A stretch of 35,237 nt of DNA from an uncultured Clostridia bacterium (GCA_945918815.1 CAMEIU010000002.1:1-35237), one strand, 5' to 3'; shown: positions 17,996 to 27,944, counted from the first letter of the stretch. Numbers and translations: made by a program. The notes: generated by a model not told the origin, from the letters alone.

Positions 17996-19831
17996 ATGGA
18001 TAAATATACCTTATTGCAGCAATACTTCGGCCACAGCAGCTTTCGGCCGGGGCAGGAGACGCTGATCGACGCGCTGCTGGACGGTCACGACGCATTGGGC
18101 GTCATGCCCACCGGTGCGGGAAAATCCATGTGCTATCAGATCCCCGCCCTGCTGCTGCCCGGCGTGACCCTGGTGATCTCTCCCCTGATCTCGCTTATGA
18201 AGGATCAGGTCATGGCCCTGTGCCAGGCGGGGGTCCCGGCGGCCTATCTCAATTCCTCTCTCAGCTACAATCAATACTGTGAAGCCCTGCGCCGGGCCTG
18301 CAATGGGGCCTACAAGATCATCTATGTGGCCCCGGAGCGGCTGACCACGCCGGGCTTTCTCCACTTTGCCGAGATCTCGGACATCTCCCTGATCGCTGTG
18401 GATGAGGCCCACTGCGTCTCCCACTGGGGCCAGGATTTCCGGCCCAGCTATTTACATATTCCCGACTTTGTGGATCAGCTGTCCCGCAGGCCTGTGGTGG
18501 CGGCTTTCACGGCCACGGCCACCAAGGAAGTCCGGGCGGACATCGTCCGGCTCCTGCGGCTGCGGGAGCCAACCTCCGTCACCACCGGCTTTGACCGGGA
18601 GAACCTTTTTTTCTCCGTGGAGCATCCCAAGGACAAGCTTCCCCGCCTGCTCCAGCTTCTGGCGGAGCGGCGGGGCAAAAGCGGCATTGTCTACTGCGCC
18701 ACCCGGGTCAATGTGGAACGGGTCTGTCAGGCCCTCCTGGACCACGGCTTTGAAGCCACCCGCTACCACGCCGGTCTGGACGATGCGGAGCGCAGGATGA
18801 ATCAGGAGGACTTCTCCTATGACCGCAAGCCCATCATGGTGGCCACCAACGCCTTCGGCATGGGCATCGACAAATCCAACGTGTCCTTTGTCATCCACTA
18901 CAATATGCCCAAGAACCTGGAGAGCTACTACCAGGAGGCCGGCCGGGCAGGCCGGGACGGCGGACCGGCGGACTGTATTCTGCTGTTCTCCAACGGCGAC
19001 GTCCACACGGCCCAGTTCCTCATTCAGAACAGCAACGAGAATTCGGAGCTGTCCCCGGAGGACCAAGCGGCGCTGCAAAAACGGGACCTGGCCCGGCTGG
19101 ACGAGATGACTGCCTACTGCCGCACCCAATTCTGCCTCCGGGCCCACATTTTACGGTACTTCGGCGAGCGCTGCGCCGACGTCTGCGGCAATTGCAGCAA
19201 CTGCCAGGGCAAATTCCAGGAGATTGACGTGACAGACCAGACGGAAACCGTGCTGAAATGCATCCAGACCGTAGAAAATCGCTACCGGCAGGGTTTTTCC
19301 ATCTACACCTATGTCAGCCTGCTCCACGGCAGCAAAAACAAAGCCGTCGAAGCCTTCCAGATGACGGAGCTGCCGGTGTTCGGCTGTCTGTCCAGGGTGC
19401 CGGAGAAGGACGTCCGGGAGCTGCTGGAGCAGCTGAAGCTCCAGGGTATTCTGACGGAGGAGCAGGACGGCCCATACCGGAACCTGGTCCTGGGGCCCGC
19501 CGCGGACGAGGTTCTGCGCTACGGCCAGCAGGTGCGGATCCGGCAGCGGCTCCAAGCTGCCCCGTCGCCCAAGGGCGCCGCCCAGCTTCCTGCCGGAGAT
19601 GTGGACCAGGACCTGCTGGCAGCCCTGAAGGCTTTACGCAGCCGCCTGGCCGCCGAGGCCCAGGTCCCCGCCTATGTGGTCTTCTCCAACGCCACCCTGG
19701 AGGACATGGCCGCAAAAATGCCGCAGAATCTCACCGAATTTCTCCAAGTCTCCGGCGTCGGCGCCGCCAAGGCCCACAAATACGGCCACGATTTCCTGGA
19801 AACCATCCGGGCTTACCAGAAAAAAGCATAA
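17996..19831 (+). CDS. recQ: ATP-dependent DNA helicase RecQ
   Basis: LGVMPTGAGKSMCYQIPALL, DEAHCVSHWGQDFRP, YYQEAGRAGRDG, RQC zinc cysteines CADVCGNCSNC, C-terminal HRDC; RBS CGGAGG. Confidence 0.94.
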   Translation: MDKYTLLQQYFGHSSFRPGQETLIDALLDGHDALGVMPTGAGKSMCYQIPALLLPGVTLVISPLISLMKDQVMALCQAGVPAAYLNSSLSYNQYCEALRRACNGAYKIIYVAPERLTTPGFLHFAEISDISLIAVDEAHCVSHWGQDFRPSYLHIPDFVDQLSRRPVVAAFTATATKEVRADIVRLLRLREPTSVTTGFDRENLFFSVEHPKDKLPRLLQLLAERRGKSGIVYCATRVNVERVCQALLDHGFEATRYHAGLDDAERRMNQEDFSYDRKPIMVATNAFGMGIDKSNVSFVIHYNMPKNLESYYQEAGRAGRDGGPADCILLFSNGDVHTAQFLIQNSNENSELSPEDQAALQKRDLARLDEMTAYCRTQFCLRAHILRYFGERCADVCGNCSNCQGKFQEIDVTDQTETVLKCIQTVENRYRQGFSIYTYVSLLHGSKNKAVEAFQMTELPVFGCLSRVPEKDVRELLEQLKLQGILTEEQDGPYRNLVLGPAADEVLRYGQQVRIRQRLQAAPSPKGAAQLPAGDVDQDLLAALKALRSRLAAEAQVPAYVVFSNATLEDMAAKMPQNLTEFLQVSGVGAAKAHKYGHDFLETIRAYQKKA

Positions 19832-19842
19832 CCCCGCGCCCC

Positions 19843-19871
19843 TGCAGGGGCGGCGATCGGCCGCCCGCACG
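19843..19871. repeat. Degenerate/partial GCAGGGGCGGC...GCCGCCCGC palindrome
   Basis: TGCAGGGGCGGCGATCGGCCGCCCGCA resembles the other GTAGGGGCGGC palindromes; between recQ and the convergent LpdD-like gene. Confidence 0.5.
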
Positions 19872-19887
19872 GGGCACGAGGGTCTGT

Positions 19888-20241
19888 TCATATGTCCGAT
19901 TGCAGGTGGGTCAGGGCCTCGGCCAGCATGTCTTCGCTGAGATCCAGCACGGCCTGGATGCCCTCCCGGCTCAGGTTGTCATAGTGAATTCCGGCCTCCA
20001 CCATGACGGGGCGGTAGCCGGCGTCCGCCAGGGCATTGGCCCAGCGTTCGCTGACAAAGGCGTCCTTATGGCCGGGATACTGGACCGTTTTACACGGACC
20101 TTCGGCATGGACCACACTGACCGCGCCCACATGGGGCAGCTGGCCGCCGGAGACGGAAGCGCGGGTGCCGTCCTGCCCCGTTCGGACCCAGGCGCGAATC
20201 TCCGCCCCGTAAAGGGTACGGCAGATGGTAAATTGTTTCAT
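19888..20241 (-). CDS. LpdD-like (prenylated-flavin chaperone / gallate decarboxylase subunit D-like) small protein
   Basis: 117 aa MKQFTICRTLYGAEIRAWVRTGQDG...SGGQLPHVGAVSVVH...GHKDAFVSERWANALA...VEAGIHYDNLSREGI resembles the LpdD family. Confidence 0.55.
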   Translation of the reverse strand: MKQFTICRTLYGAEIRAWVRTGQDGTRASVSGGQLPHVGAVSVVHAEGPCKTVQYPGHKDAFVSERWANALADAGYRPVMVEAGIHYDNLSREGIQAVLDLSEDMLAEALTHLQSDI

Positions 20242-20280
20242 ACTTCCCGCTCCCATCGTTGAAAAAAGTACAAAGTCCAC

Positions 20281-20370
20281 TGTAGGGCGCGGCGACCCGA
20301 CGCGCCGTTTGGCAGTTGATTCCAGGATGCAGCTGCCTGCATGCGGCACGTCCAGTGGCCGTACCCTACA
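20281..20370. repeat. TGTAGGG...CCCTACA 90-bp module, copy 2
   Basis: Differs from 1769-1858 at 3 of 90 positions by eye; lacks the AAATTGGGATTTG flanks. Confidence 0.85.
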
Positions 20371-20388
20371 CGCAAAACATGCGCCGGT

Positions 20389-21288
20389 TCAAAGCCGCTC
20401 CAGGACCACCGGCTCTTTTTTGACCTTTTTCCAGGAAAATTCTCCGGCCAGCTCTCGGGCGGAGACGGACTCGGGCCGGTCCAGCAGCCCCGCCAGATGC
20501 GCCAGTCTGCCGAGAAGCTGCTCCGGCGTGTAATTCTGCCGCAGGACGCCCAGGTCCAGGTCCTTCTCCCGCTTGCTGAGCCTTCTTCCATCCGGGGCGA
20601 CCAGCAGCGGCACATGGGAAAACTGCGGCGGCGTCAGATGCAGAAGCTCGTAGAGATACAGCTGTCTGGGCGTGGAATCCAGCAGGTCCATGCCCCGGAC
20701 CACCTCCGTGATCCCCCCTTGGCCGTCGTCGGTGACCACGGCCAGCTGATAGGCGTAGACCCCGTCGGCCCGGCGGATGAGGAAATCCCCGCAGTCCCGG
20801 GCCAGGTTTTCTTCAAAATGCCCCTGGAGGCCGTCCTCAAAGCCATAGACCCGGTCCGGGACCATCAGCCGCCAGGCGGGGGCCTTGGTCTTGGCCGCCC
20901 GCTGGGCCTCGGTCAGATTCCGGCAGGTTCCGGCGTAGAGCACCCGTCCGTCGGCGGCGTGGGGCGCGGAGGCCGCGTGGAGCTCGCCCCGGCTGCAATA
21001 GCAGGGATACACCAGGCCCAGGTCCCGTAGCCGCTCAAACTCCGCCGCATAGGCGGCGGTCCTTTGGCTCTGCGGGGTCTGCTCCCGGTCCCAGTCGAGT
21101 CCCAGCCACCGGAGGTCGTCCTTCAGGGTCTCGGCGTATTCTCTCCGGCACCGGTCCGGATCCAGATCCTCGATGCGCAGCAGCATCCGCCCGCCCCGGC
21201 TGCGCACCGACAGCCACGCGAGCATGGCGGAAAAAACGTTTCCCAGGTGCATCCGCCCGGAGGGACTGGGCGCAAATCGGCCGGTCAT
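20389..21288 (-). CDS. gluQ: Glutamyl-Q tRNA(Asp) synthetase
   Basis: RFAPSPSGRMHLGNVFSAMLAWLSVRS, RIEDLDPDRCR, YPCYCSR, RRLSKREKDLDLG; ~299 aa, truncated GluRS-like. Confidence 0.9.
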   Translation of the reverse strand: MTGRFAPSPSGRMHLGNVFSAMLAWLSVRSRGGRMLLRIEDLDPDRCRREYAETLKDDLRWLGLDWDREQTPQSQRTAAYAAEFERLRDLGLVYPCYCSRGELHAASAPHAADGRVLYAGTCRNLTEAQRAAKTKAPAWRLMVPDRVYGFEDGLQGHFEENLARDCGDFLIRRADGVYAYQLAVVTDDGQGGITEVVRGMDLLDSTPRQLYLYELLHLTPPQFSHVPLLVAPDGRRLSKREKDLDLGVLRQNYTPEQLLGRLAHLAGLLDRPESVSARELAGEFSWKKVKKEPVVLERL

Positions 21289-21310
21289 ACCATCACTTCC
21301 TTTTGGGAGT

Positions 21311-21339
21311 AGTGTATCATCGGCTTCCCGAAAAAGCAA
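21311..21339 (-). promoter_or_regulatory. Possible promoter for gluQ
   Basis: Minus strand TTGCTT - 17 bp - TACACT upstream of the start. Confidence 0.35.
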
Positions 21340-21450
21340 CCGGACAGAAATTTTTCTTGACCTTATACCGGGTATAAGAAATATCATAAAACCAGGAAAC
21401 CAACCGTTTCCCTTTCTCGTCTATAACAGAAATACAGGCGAACAAAAATC

Positions 21451-21562
21451 CACCTGTAGGGCACGGCCACTGGACGTGCCGCCGGTTGGCATCTGCGTTC
21501 CATATTCAACGGCCAAACGGACGGCTGCCCAACGGCGCGTCGGGTCGCCGCGCCCTACAGGT
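21451..21562. repeat. TGTAGGG...CCCTACA element in opposite orientation, with CACCTGTAGGGC/GCCCTACAGGTG ends and following T-tract
   Basis: Perfect 12-bp terminal inverted repeats; modules CGGCACGTCCAGTGGCCGTGCC and GGCGCGGCGACCCGACGCGCC shared with copies 1/2 (inverted), different centre; followed by TTTTTTT. Confidence 0.8.
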
Positions 21563-21620
21563 GTTTTTTTCACAACAACGGCCGGAAAAGCATCGATTCA
21601 CGAAAAAAGGAGGCATGCCC

Positions 21621-24600
21621 ATGCTGGCGGAAAAGAACGGGCTGAAAAGCACATGGAGAAGTCCCGGGAAAACCTGTCTGTTTTTCCTGCTGCTTCTGGC
21701 TTTGACGGCGGTGCTGTCCCTGGGACTTTGTATTTTCAATGCGGTGCAGAGCTATCTGGACCAGTGCGACGATTACTACCGGACCATTGCGGAGCTGGAA
21801 TATGTGGGGGCCGGCTATGGCGATTCCACCGTCTACGATTCGCAGTTGGCGGAATCCCTGTCCGACGGGTCGCCGGATCTGGAGGCCATGGCCCGGCTGC
21901 CGGGGGTTCTGTCCTGGGAGCCCAGCCGTAGCGGTCTTGGCGTCACGGAAGACTTTCACCGAACCGATTCCGGCGTCTATGACCCGGACGCAGCCGTTCT
22001 GATTCTCCGCAATCTGTTCTGGGACAGTAAAATGGGGGCCTATGTGGGCACCGTTTCTCAGTGCCTCTACTCCCGGACGGACATGACCAACGTCATGGTC
22101 TTCGTCCAGGCCGGAGAGGGCCAGACCCTGGACCAGAGCAGCCGCTATGTCTTTGTGGGCCGCTATGTGGAAGGCTCCAACAGCTACGCCTACTTCCTGC
22201 CGGAGGACTTTTTGCTGGAGCAGGACGGGCAGGAAATCACGCTGCCTGCCTATTCCCAGGTTCCGGCGGAGGGTCTGCCGGAGGACAGCCCCTATCAGGA
22301 GGCCGCCCGGATTCTCGGCTGGCGCAACAACGGCCTGCGGGTTCAGATGGTCTCGGACCTGGAGACCTACCGCCCCTTCCAGCAGGAGGAGCTGACCCTG
22401 ATCCATGGCCGCGCCTTCACCCGGGAAGAGCAGGAATCCGGCGCAAAGGTCTGCGTGATCTCCGACCGGATCGCAGAGCTGCTGGGGGTAACCGTGGGAG
22501 ACAGTCTTTCCCTGTCGGTCAACTGCATCCAGGGCGGTATCTTCACGTTCCACGGTCTGGATCCCGCGGCGGTGGAGACCTACACGGTGGTGGGCCTCTA
22601 CGGCTGGACCAAGGACTATACCGACTGGATCTTTGTGCCCGACAGCCCGGACTACGCGGCGGACCCCTGCCCCACCGGCTATGTGGTGGGCCAGTTCCTG
22701 CTGGAGAATGACAAGGCCGAGGCCTTCTATGAGACGGCGGCGGCGCCGCTGCCCATGGGCTTCCGGCTGACCGTCTATGACCAGGGCTATGCCGTCACGG
22801 CGGCGCCCTTCCAGGAGCTGCTGCGGATCGCCGCAATCTTCCTGATGATCTGCTGCCTGGTGATTCTGGCCGTGCTGGCCCTGTTCGGCTATCTCTTTGT
22901 ATACCGGCAGCGGGAAGCCGCCCGGACCATGGTGGCTTTGGGCAGCGGGAAGCTCCATGTGTACCGCTATTTTGCCAGTGGCTCCGGCGTGCTGGCCCTG
23001 CTGGCGTCGGTTCTGGGCGTGCTGCTCAGCAGCCGCCTGGAGCAGAAGGCGCTGCAATTCCTGGAGGACTTCGCAAAACGCTATCAGGCGGCGGACCTGC
23101 GCTTTTCCAGCGGCAGCCTGTCCGTGTCCCGCACCCTGGCCTTCTCACCGCAGACGCCGTCCCGGATTTACCTGCTGGCGGCGGGCCTGATGGTCCTGGG
23201 GGTTCTGGCCGCCTGCGCCGTGTTCACAGCGGCGGCCCTGCGGGAGAAGAAGCCCCGCCGAAAGCGGCCGGTTCGTGCGCCCAGGCATGCAGGCCGCAGC
23301 TCCCATCTTTCCGGGCGGCTGAAATACGCGCTGCTCTCCCTGAGAAGAGGCGGCATGCGCACGGCGGCCGTGGCCCTTCTGGCCTTGATCGTGGCCGTGT
23401 TCCTGGGACAGCTGACCGCCACGGCGGACCTGTACCGGGATCAGCTGGCGGCCATCACCGGGAATACGACTTTCCAGGGCTACAGCTCCAGCCTCAACGG
23501 CCTGCAAATGGACCGTCTGGTGGTCCGGGCCGAGCCGCTGCAGGCCCTCTATGACACAGGAATCATAGAAGATATGGACGTCTCCTGCATCCGCGCCCAC
23601 TACCGCTATCTGGGCATGACAGAGGATCCCGGCGGCCGCTCTTACAGCGTTTCCACCATGGAGGCCCCCCGCAACGACTATCTGCTGGAGACCCTGACAA
23701 ATCAGATGGCCCGGGGGCCGCTGCTCACCGCCACCACCTCCCTGACCCGCTCCCCGGCGTTTTACTACACCCTGGCGCCGGAGATCACCTGGCTGGAGGG
23801 CTACAGCGAGGAATGCCTCAGGGGCTACGACGAATCCCTCTGCGTGGTCCCTACAACCCTCATGGAGCGGGAGGGCTTCCCCCTGGGCAGCAAGATCCGG
23901 CTGTTCACCATGGTCACCGTGGACGGGCAGGACGGCTCCCGTACCTATTTTGACAACGAGGACCTGACCGTGGTTGGCTGCTATGTGCCCGTCACCTTGC
24001 AGGAGACCATCTACACGCCTCTGGGCTATGTCTTCCCCATGGGCATCCGGCCGGAGGAGGAAAGCTCCATCGATCCTTATGACTATATCGCCTGGGACGG
24101 CACGGATGTGATTCCCCTCTCCGAGGACAACCCGGAGGCCCGGACCTTCCTGGAAGACGTCTGGGGCACCGAACATCTGGCCTCCAACGCCGTGGCGGAA
24201 TATCTGGAGAAGCTGCTGAAGGAAGACGGCGACCTCTGCGTCATCTCCCAGGAATTGCTGGCGCAATGGCGGGAGGACCCGGATATCTTTGTCCGGGACG
24301 GGATGCGGGTGGCCGTGGCCAATCCCAGCCGGGACGCTGTCCAATACTATTATGTCATCGGCGTCTTTGAAAAGACGGACCCGGACATGGGCGACATCTA
24401 CTGCTCTCCCATGACCGCCGACCTGGTGGACCCGCTCCACGGCGAAGGCCTGCGGCTCCGCCTTTCCTCCATCACCTACGGCAGCGCCATCTTCACCCTG
24501 AAACAAGGTGCCAGCCTGACCCGGTTCCGGGACTCTCTGGAAGAATCCGGCTTCACGGAGCCGGGTGTCACCGGCAACGTCCGCAACTGCGCCGTCATTG

Positions 24601-24995
24601 ACGACAAGGACTACAACGCTGCCGTCAGCTCTCTGGAGCGGCAAGTCCGCTATCTGGACGCCCTGTACAAATTCCTGTATGCGCTGACCGGCATCATCGG
24701 CCTGACGGTGTCCTTCCTGCTGGTGAATTTCCGAAAAGGCGAGCTGGCAATCATGCGCGGCCTGGGGGCCCAGCCGGTCCGAATCTTCCTGAACTTCTTT
24801 CTGGAGCAGCTGCTCCTGGCCCTGCTGGGCTGCGGCCTGGGCACGGGCCTGTGGGCGCTGCTGGGACGTCCCTTTGAAACGCTGTATTTTCCCCTGGTCG
24901 GAATGTATCTGGCCTGCTGGGCCCTGGGCGCGGCCGTCAGCATTCTCATGCTGCTCCGGTCCAAAGCGTTGGCCGTTCTGTCCGACCGTGAATAG
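21621..24995 (+). CDS. ABC transporter permease (FtsX/MacB-type, two FtsX-like modules)
   Basis: ~1124 aa; N-terminal TM, large extracytoplasmic regions, TM clusters, C-terminal FLLVNFRKGELAIMRGLGAQPVRIFLNFFLEQ; RBS AAAGGAGG. Confidence 0.85.
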   Translation: MLAEKNGLKSTWRSPGKTCLFFLLLLALTAVLSLGLCIFNAVQSYLDQCDDYYRTIAELEYVGAGYGDSTVYDSQLAESLSDGSPDLEAMARLPGVLSWEPSRSGLGVTEDFHRTDSGVYDPDAAVLILRNLFWDSKMGAYVGTVSQCLYSRTDMTNVMVFVQAGEGQTLDQSSRYVFVGRYVEGSNSYAYFLPEDFLLEQDGQEITLPAYSQVPAEGLPEDSPYQEAARILGWRNNGLRVQMVSDLETYRPFQQEELTLIHGRAFTREEQESGAKVCVISDRIAELLGVTVGDSLSLSVNCIQGGIFTFHGLDPAAVETYTVVGLYGWTKDYTDWIFVPDSPDYAADPCPTGYVVGQFLLENDKAEAFYETAAAPLPMGFRLTVYDQGYAVTAAPFQELLRIAAIFLMICCLVILAVLALFGYLFVYRQREAARTMVALGSGKLHVYRYFASGSGVLALLASVLGVLLSSRLEQKALQFLEDFAKRYQAADLRFSSGSLSVSRTLAFSPQTPSRIYLLAAGLMVLGVLAACAVFTAAALREKKPRRKRPVRAPRHAGRSSHLSGRLKYALLSLRRGGMRTAAVALLALIVAVFLGQLTATADLYRDQLAAITGNTTFQGYSSSLNGLQMDRLVVRAEPLQALYDTGIIEDMDVSCIRAHYRYLGMTEDPGGRSYSVSTMEAPRNDYLLETLTNQMARGPLLTATTSLTRSPAFYYTLAPEITWLEGYSEECLRGYDESLCVVPTTLMEREGFPLGSKIRLFTMVTVDGQDGSRTYFDNEDLTVVGCYVPVTLQETIYTPLGYVFPMGIRPEEESSIDPYDYIAWDGTDVIPLSEDNPEARTFLEDVWGTEHLASNAVAEYLEKLLKEDGDLCVISQELLAQWREDPDIFVRDGMRVAVANPSRDAVQYYYVIGVFEKTDPDMGDIYCSPMTADLVDPLHGEGLRLRLSSITYGSAIFTLKQGASLTRFRDSLEESGFTEPGVTGNVRNCAVIDDKDYNAAVSSLERQVRYLDALYKFLYALTGIIGLTVSFLLVNFRKGELAIMRGLGAQPVRIFLNFFLEQLLLALLGCGLGTGLWALLGRPFETLYFPLVGMYLACWALGAAVSILMLLRSKALAVLSDRE

Positions 24996-25006
24996 GAGGC
25001 TGCATC

Positions 25007-25675
25007 ATGGCAATTCTGGAAATCAAAAACGTGCAATTCAGCTACCGCTCCCGCTATCAGACGGTCCATGCCCTGAAGGGCGTCGACTACGCCTTCGAGC
25101 AGGGCAGGGTCTACGCCCTGGTGGGCAAATCCGGCTCCGGCAAGTCCACCCTTCTGTCCCTCATGGCCGGGCTGGACCTGCCCCAGGAGGGGGAGATTCT
25201 CTTTGAAGGGCAGCCCACCTCCGCCATGAATCTCAACCAGTACCGCCGGGAAAAGGCGGCGGTGATCTACCAGTCCTTCCGCCTGTTTCCCCTTTTGACC
25301 GTGGAGGAAAACGTCACCTATCCCATGGAGCTGCGGGGCCTGGGCGGCAAGGCGGCCCGGGAGAAGGCCAGAATGTTGATCGAGAAAGTCAACCTGCCGG
25401 AAACGGTCCTGAACCGGTTTCCCAGTATGCTCTCCGGCGGCGAACAGCAGCGGGTGGCCATTGCCCGGGCCATGAGCATGGATTCCCGCCTGCTCCTGGC
25501 CGACGAGCCCACCGGCAACCTGGACACGGAAAACGGCAGCCGGATCATCGACCTGCTGACGGACCTGGCCCACAAGGACGGCTACTGCGTCATCATCGCC
25601 ACCCACGACACGGAGATACTCCCCCGCATGGACCAGGTCTGCCGCATCCAGGGCGGCAAGCTGATCCCGCTGTAG
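25007..25675 (+). CDS. ABC transporter ATP-binding protein (LolD/MacB-type)
   Basis: [44 protein letters not shown]; follows permease. Confidence 0.92.
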   Translation: MAILEIKNVQFSYRSRYQTVHALKGVDYAFEQGRVYALVGKSGSGKSTLLSLMAGLDLPQEGEILFEGQPTSAMNLNQYRREKAAVIYQSFRLFPLLTVEENVTYPMELRGLGGKAAREKARMLIEKVNLPETVLNRFPSMLSGGEQQRVAIARAMSMDSRLLLADEPTGNLDTENGSRIIDLLTDLAHKDGYCVIIATHDTEILPRMDQVCRIQGGKLIPL

Positions 25676-25693
25676 GGCCCTGCCCACAGGATT

Positions 25694-26857
25694 TTATTTC
25701 CCTTTCCAATCCGGTTTCGGAACAATTGATCCTATATGCTCCTTGATGTAGGCCGAAGGAGCCACGCCGTATTGCCGCTTGAAGGCGGCGGAGAAATGCT
25801 GGGGGCTGGAAAAGCAGAGCAGCGACGCAATCTGGCTCATGGACCCGGCGCCGCTTTGCAGCAGGAGGCAGCTCTCCGCCAGCCGTGCCCGGAGCATATA
25901 GGCCCCCGGCGAAATATGCAGATGCCGCTGGAACAGCAGGGACAGATAGGCCGCGCTGACGCTGCAATGCTTCGCCAGCTGCTCCACCGTGGTGCGCGCA
26001 TGGGTGTGCCCGGCCGCATATTCCAGGGCGCGGTCCAAAATCTGATTTTCATTGCGGATGGAATCCGGCCGCTGCCCCTCTCTTCCCTGGGGCAGCGTGC
26101 AGGCATAGGAGGCCAGCAGCAATTGGACGCCGGAGAGCAGCAGGTCACCGCTGTGGGGCCCCGGCTCCCGCAGGGACCGGAGCAGGGACCGCATCTGCTC
26201 CGCCGCCGCCATCTGCTCCGGCAGCACCCGCAGGCACAGCGCCTCCGGCAGCGGCCTGCCGCAGGAGAAGGTCACGGTCACAAAGCGCACGGCCTGGTCC
26301 GCCTCTCCGTACTGCACATGCCACTGGTCCGGCGGAATCACCAGGGTCTCGTTGGCATGGAGGACATAATTCTGGCCGCCCACCAGATTGTGCAGCACGC
26401 CCTGGCGTACAAAGACCAGCTCATAGGGCTGATGCCGCTCCCCCGCAAAGAAAAAACCGGGCTGCTGGCTTTGATCGAAAAACGTATACAGCCGCTCCAA
26501 ATCGATGGACGGCGTCAGGACGGGGTCCAGACGCGGCGCGGCATGGTCCACGGGAACCAGGGGTGCGGCGGCGTCCCACCGGACGCTGCACCGCTCTTCC
26601 ATGGGCAGCACGGCGAAGGGCTGCTCCGGCGAAAGCAGCACGGGCTTGTCCAGGTAAAAGCTCACCGGCGCGCCGGCAGGCCGCAGGATCTGCAGCACCG
26701 CCATATCCTCCCCCGGCCCCAGGGCCACAGCCTCCTGACACGCAACAAAGCGCGCTGAACCGGCCTCCAGCCGGAGCGTCTGCTCCATGGCCGCCTCCTT
26801 CGGATCCAACAGCCGTCCGAAGGGGCTGAACGCGGCGGCGCTCAAATATTGAAGCAT
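25694..26857 (-). CDS. AraC-family transcriptional regulator
   Basis: N-terminal cupin-like region and C-terminal tandem HTH: TTVEQLAKHCSVSAAYLSLLFQRHLHISPGAYML...IASLLCFSSPQHFSAAFKRQYGVAPSAY; RBS GGAGGTG. Confidence 0.88.
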   Translation of the reverse strand: MLQYLSAAAFSPFGRLLDPKEAAMEQTLRLEAGSARFVACQEAVALGPGEDMAVLQILRPAGAPVSFYLDKPVLLSPEQPFAVLPMEERCSVRWDAAAPLVPVDHAAPRLDPVLTPSIDLERLYTFFDQSQQPGFFFAGERHQPYELVFVRQGVLHNLVGGQNYVLHANETLVIPPDQWHVQYGEADQAVRFVTVTFSCGRPLPEALCLRVLPEQMAAAEQMRSLLRSLREPGPHSGDLLLSGVQLLLASYACTLPQGREGQRPDSIRNENQILDRALEYAAGHTHARTTVEQLAKHCSVSAAYLSLLFQRHLHISPGAYMLRARLAESCLLLQSGAGSMSQIASLLCFSSPQHFSAAFKRQYGVAPSAYIKEHIGSIVPKPDWKGK

Positions 26858-26878
26858 CTTCCACACCTCCGATTTCAT

Positions 26879-26895
26879 TATAATCGGAGATTATA
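26879..26895. promoter_or_regulatory. Perfect palindrome TATAATC-GGA-GATTATA upstream of the AraC gene
   Basis: 7-bp arms, 3-bp spacer, in the divergent AraC / sugar cluster intergenic region. Confidence 0.45.
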
Positions 26896-26975
26896 TATTA
26901 ATCAATTTCATTTTGGATCATTTTACATATTCCTCACGAATATTTATATTTTTCTATCATTTCGCCCGTTTCATC

Positions 26976-27004
26976 TTGTAAAGGGGCCCCCTCTCTGGTA
27001 AGAT
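26976..27004 (+). promoter_or_regulatory. Putative promoter of the nucleotidyltransferase-nagA cluster
   Basis: TTGTAA - 17 bp (containing GGGGCCCC) - TAAGAT, 28 bp before the ATG. Confidence 0.55.
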
Positions 27005-27032
27005 AAAAGCAACAAAACAGAGGAGGCGCACC

Positions 27033-27944
27033 ATGCAAAAACCAACCTTAGTGATTATGGCCGCCGGTATGGGAAGCCGGTTTGGCGGATGCAAGCAGAT
27101 GACCCCCGTGGATCAGGCGGGCCACTTCATCATGGACTTTTCCATCTATGACGCCCTGCGGGCCGGTTTTGGAAAAATCGTCTGCGTGATCAAGGAGGAA
27201 ATGCGGGAGACCCTGGAGGAGCGGATCGGCTGCCGGGTCCGGCCCCACGCGGATTTGGTTTACGCCTACCAGAGCCTGGACCGGCTGCCGGCGGGTTTCT
27301 CCATTCCCGAGGGCCGCGTCAAGCCCTGGGGCACCGCCCACGCGGTTTACTGCGCCGCCCAGGAGATCGACGGCCCCTTCGCTATCATCAATGCCGATGA
27401 CTTCTACGGCCAGCAGGCCTTCGAGGCCATGGGCCGGTTCCTCCAAGGTGGACACGCCGCCACGGAACACGCCATGGTGGGCTACGCATTGGAGAACACC
27501 CTGACGGAAAACGGCTCCGTCTCCCGGGGCGTCTGCACCGTGGACGAGGCCGGTCATCTGACCGACATTGTGGAGCGGACCAAGATCGTCAAGACCGCCG
27601 GCGGCGCGGCCTACACGGAGGACGGCGAGACCTGGACCGATCTGCCCCTGGACAGCGTGGTGTCCATGAACCTGTGGGGCTTCCAGCACGGAGCCCTGGA
27701 CCGGCTGGAGGGACTGTTTCGTACCTTCCTGACGGAGTCGGTTCCCCAGAATCCGCTGAAAGCGGAGTTCTATCTGCCGGTGCTGCCCAAATATCTGCTC
27801 TCCCACGAGGGAGAGACCGTGGAGGTCCTGCGCTCCGCCGCCCGCTGGTACGGCGTCACCTACCAGCAGGACCTGCCCGGCGTGGTGGCCGCCATTCAGG
27901 CCATGAAGGACGCGGGGATCTATCCCGACGCGCTTTGGAGGTAA
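27033..27944 (+). CDS. Sugar-phosphate nucleotidyltransferase family protein
   Basis: LVIMAAGMGSRFGGCKQMTPV, GTAHAVYCA, FAIINADDFYG motifs. Confidence 0.85.
   Translation: MQKPTLVIMAAGMGSRFGGCKQMTPVDQAGHFIMDFSIYDALRAGFGKIVCVIKEEMRETLEERIGCRVRPHADLVYAYQSLDRLPAGFSIPEGRVKPWGTAHAVYCAAQEIDGPFAIINADDFYGQQAFEAMGRFLQGGHAATEHAMVGYALENTLTENGSVSRGVCTVDEAGHLTDIVERTKIVKTAGGAAYTEDGETWTDLPLDSVVSMNLWGFQHGALDRLEGLFRTFLTESVPQNPLKAEFYLPVLPKYLLSHEGETVEVLRSAARWYGVTYQQDLPGVVAAIQAMKDAGIYPDALWR

Noticed and set aside
21570-24644. Minus-strand ORFs 21570-23057 and 23145-24644 opposite the ABC permease
   Set aside because: Antisense artefacts of GC-rich codon usage.
25676-25693. Possible terminator between ABC ATPase and AraC genes (TGTAGGGCCCTGCCCACAGG)
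   Set aside because: Only weak self-complementarity and poor T-tract; not enough support.
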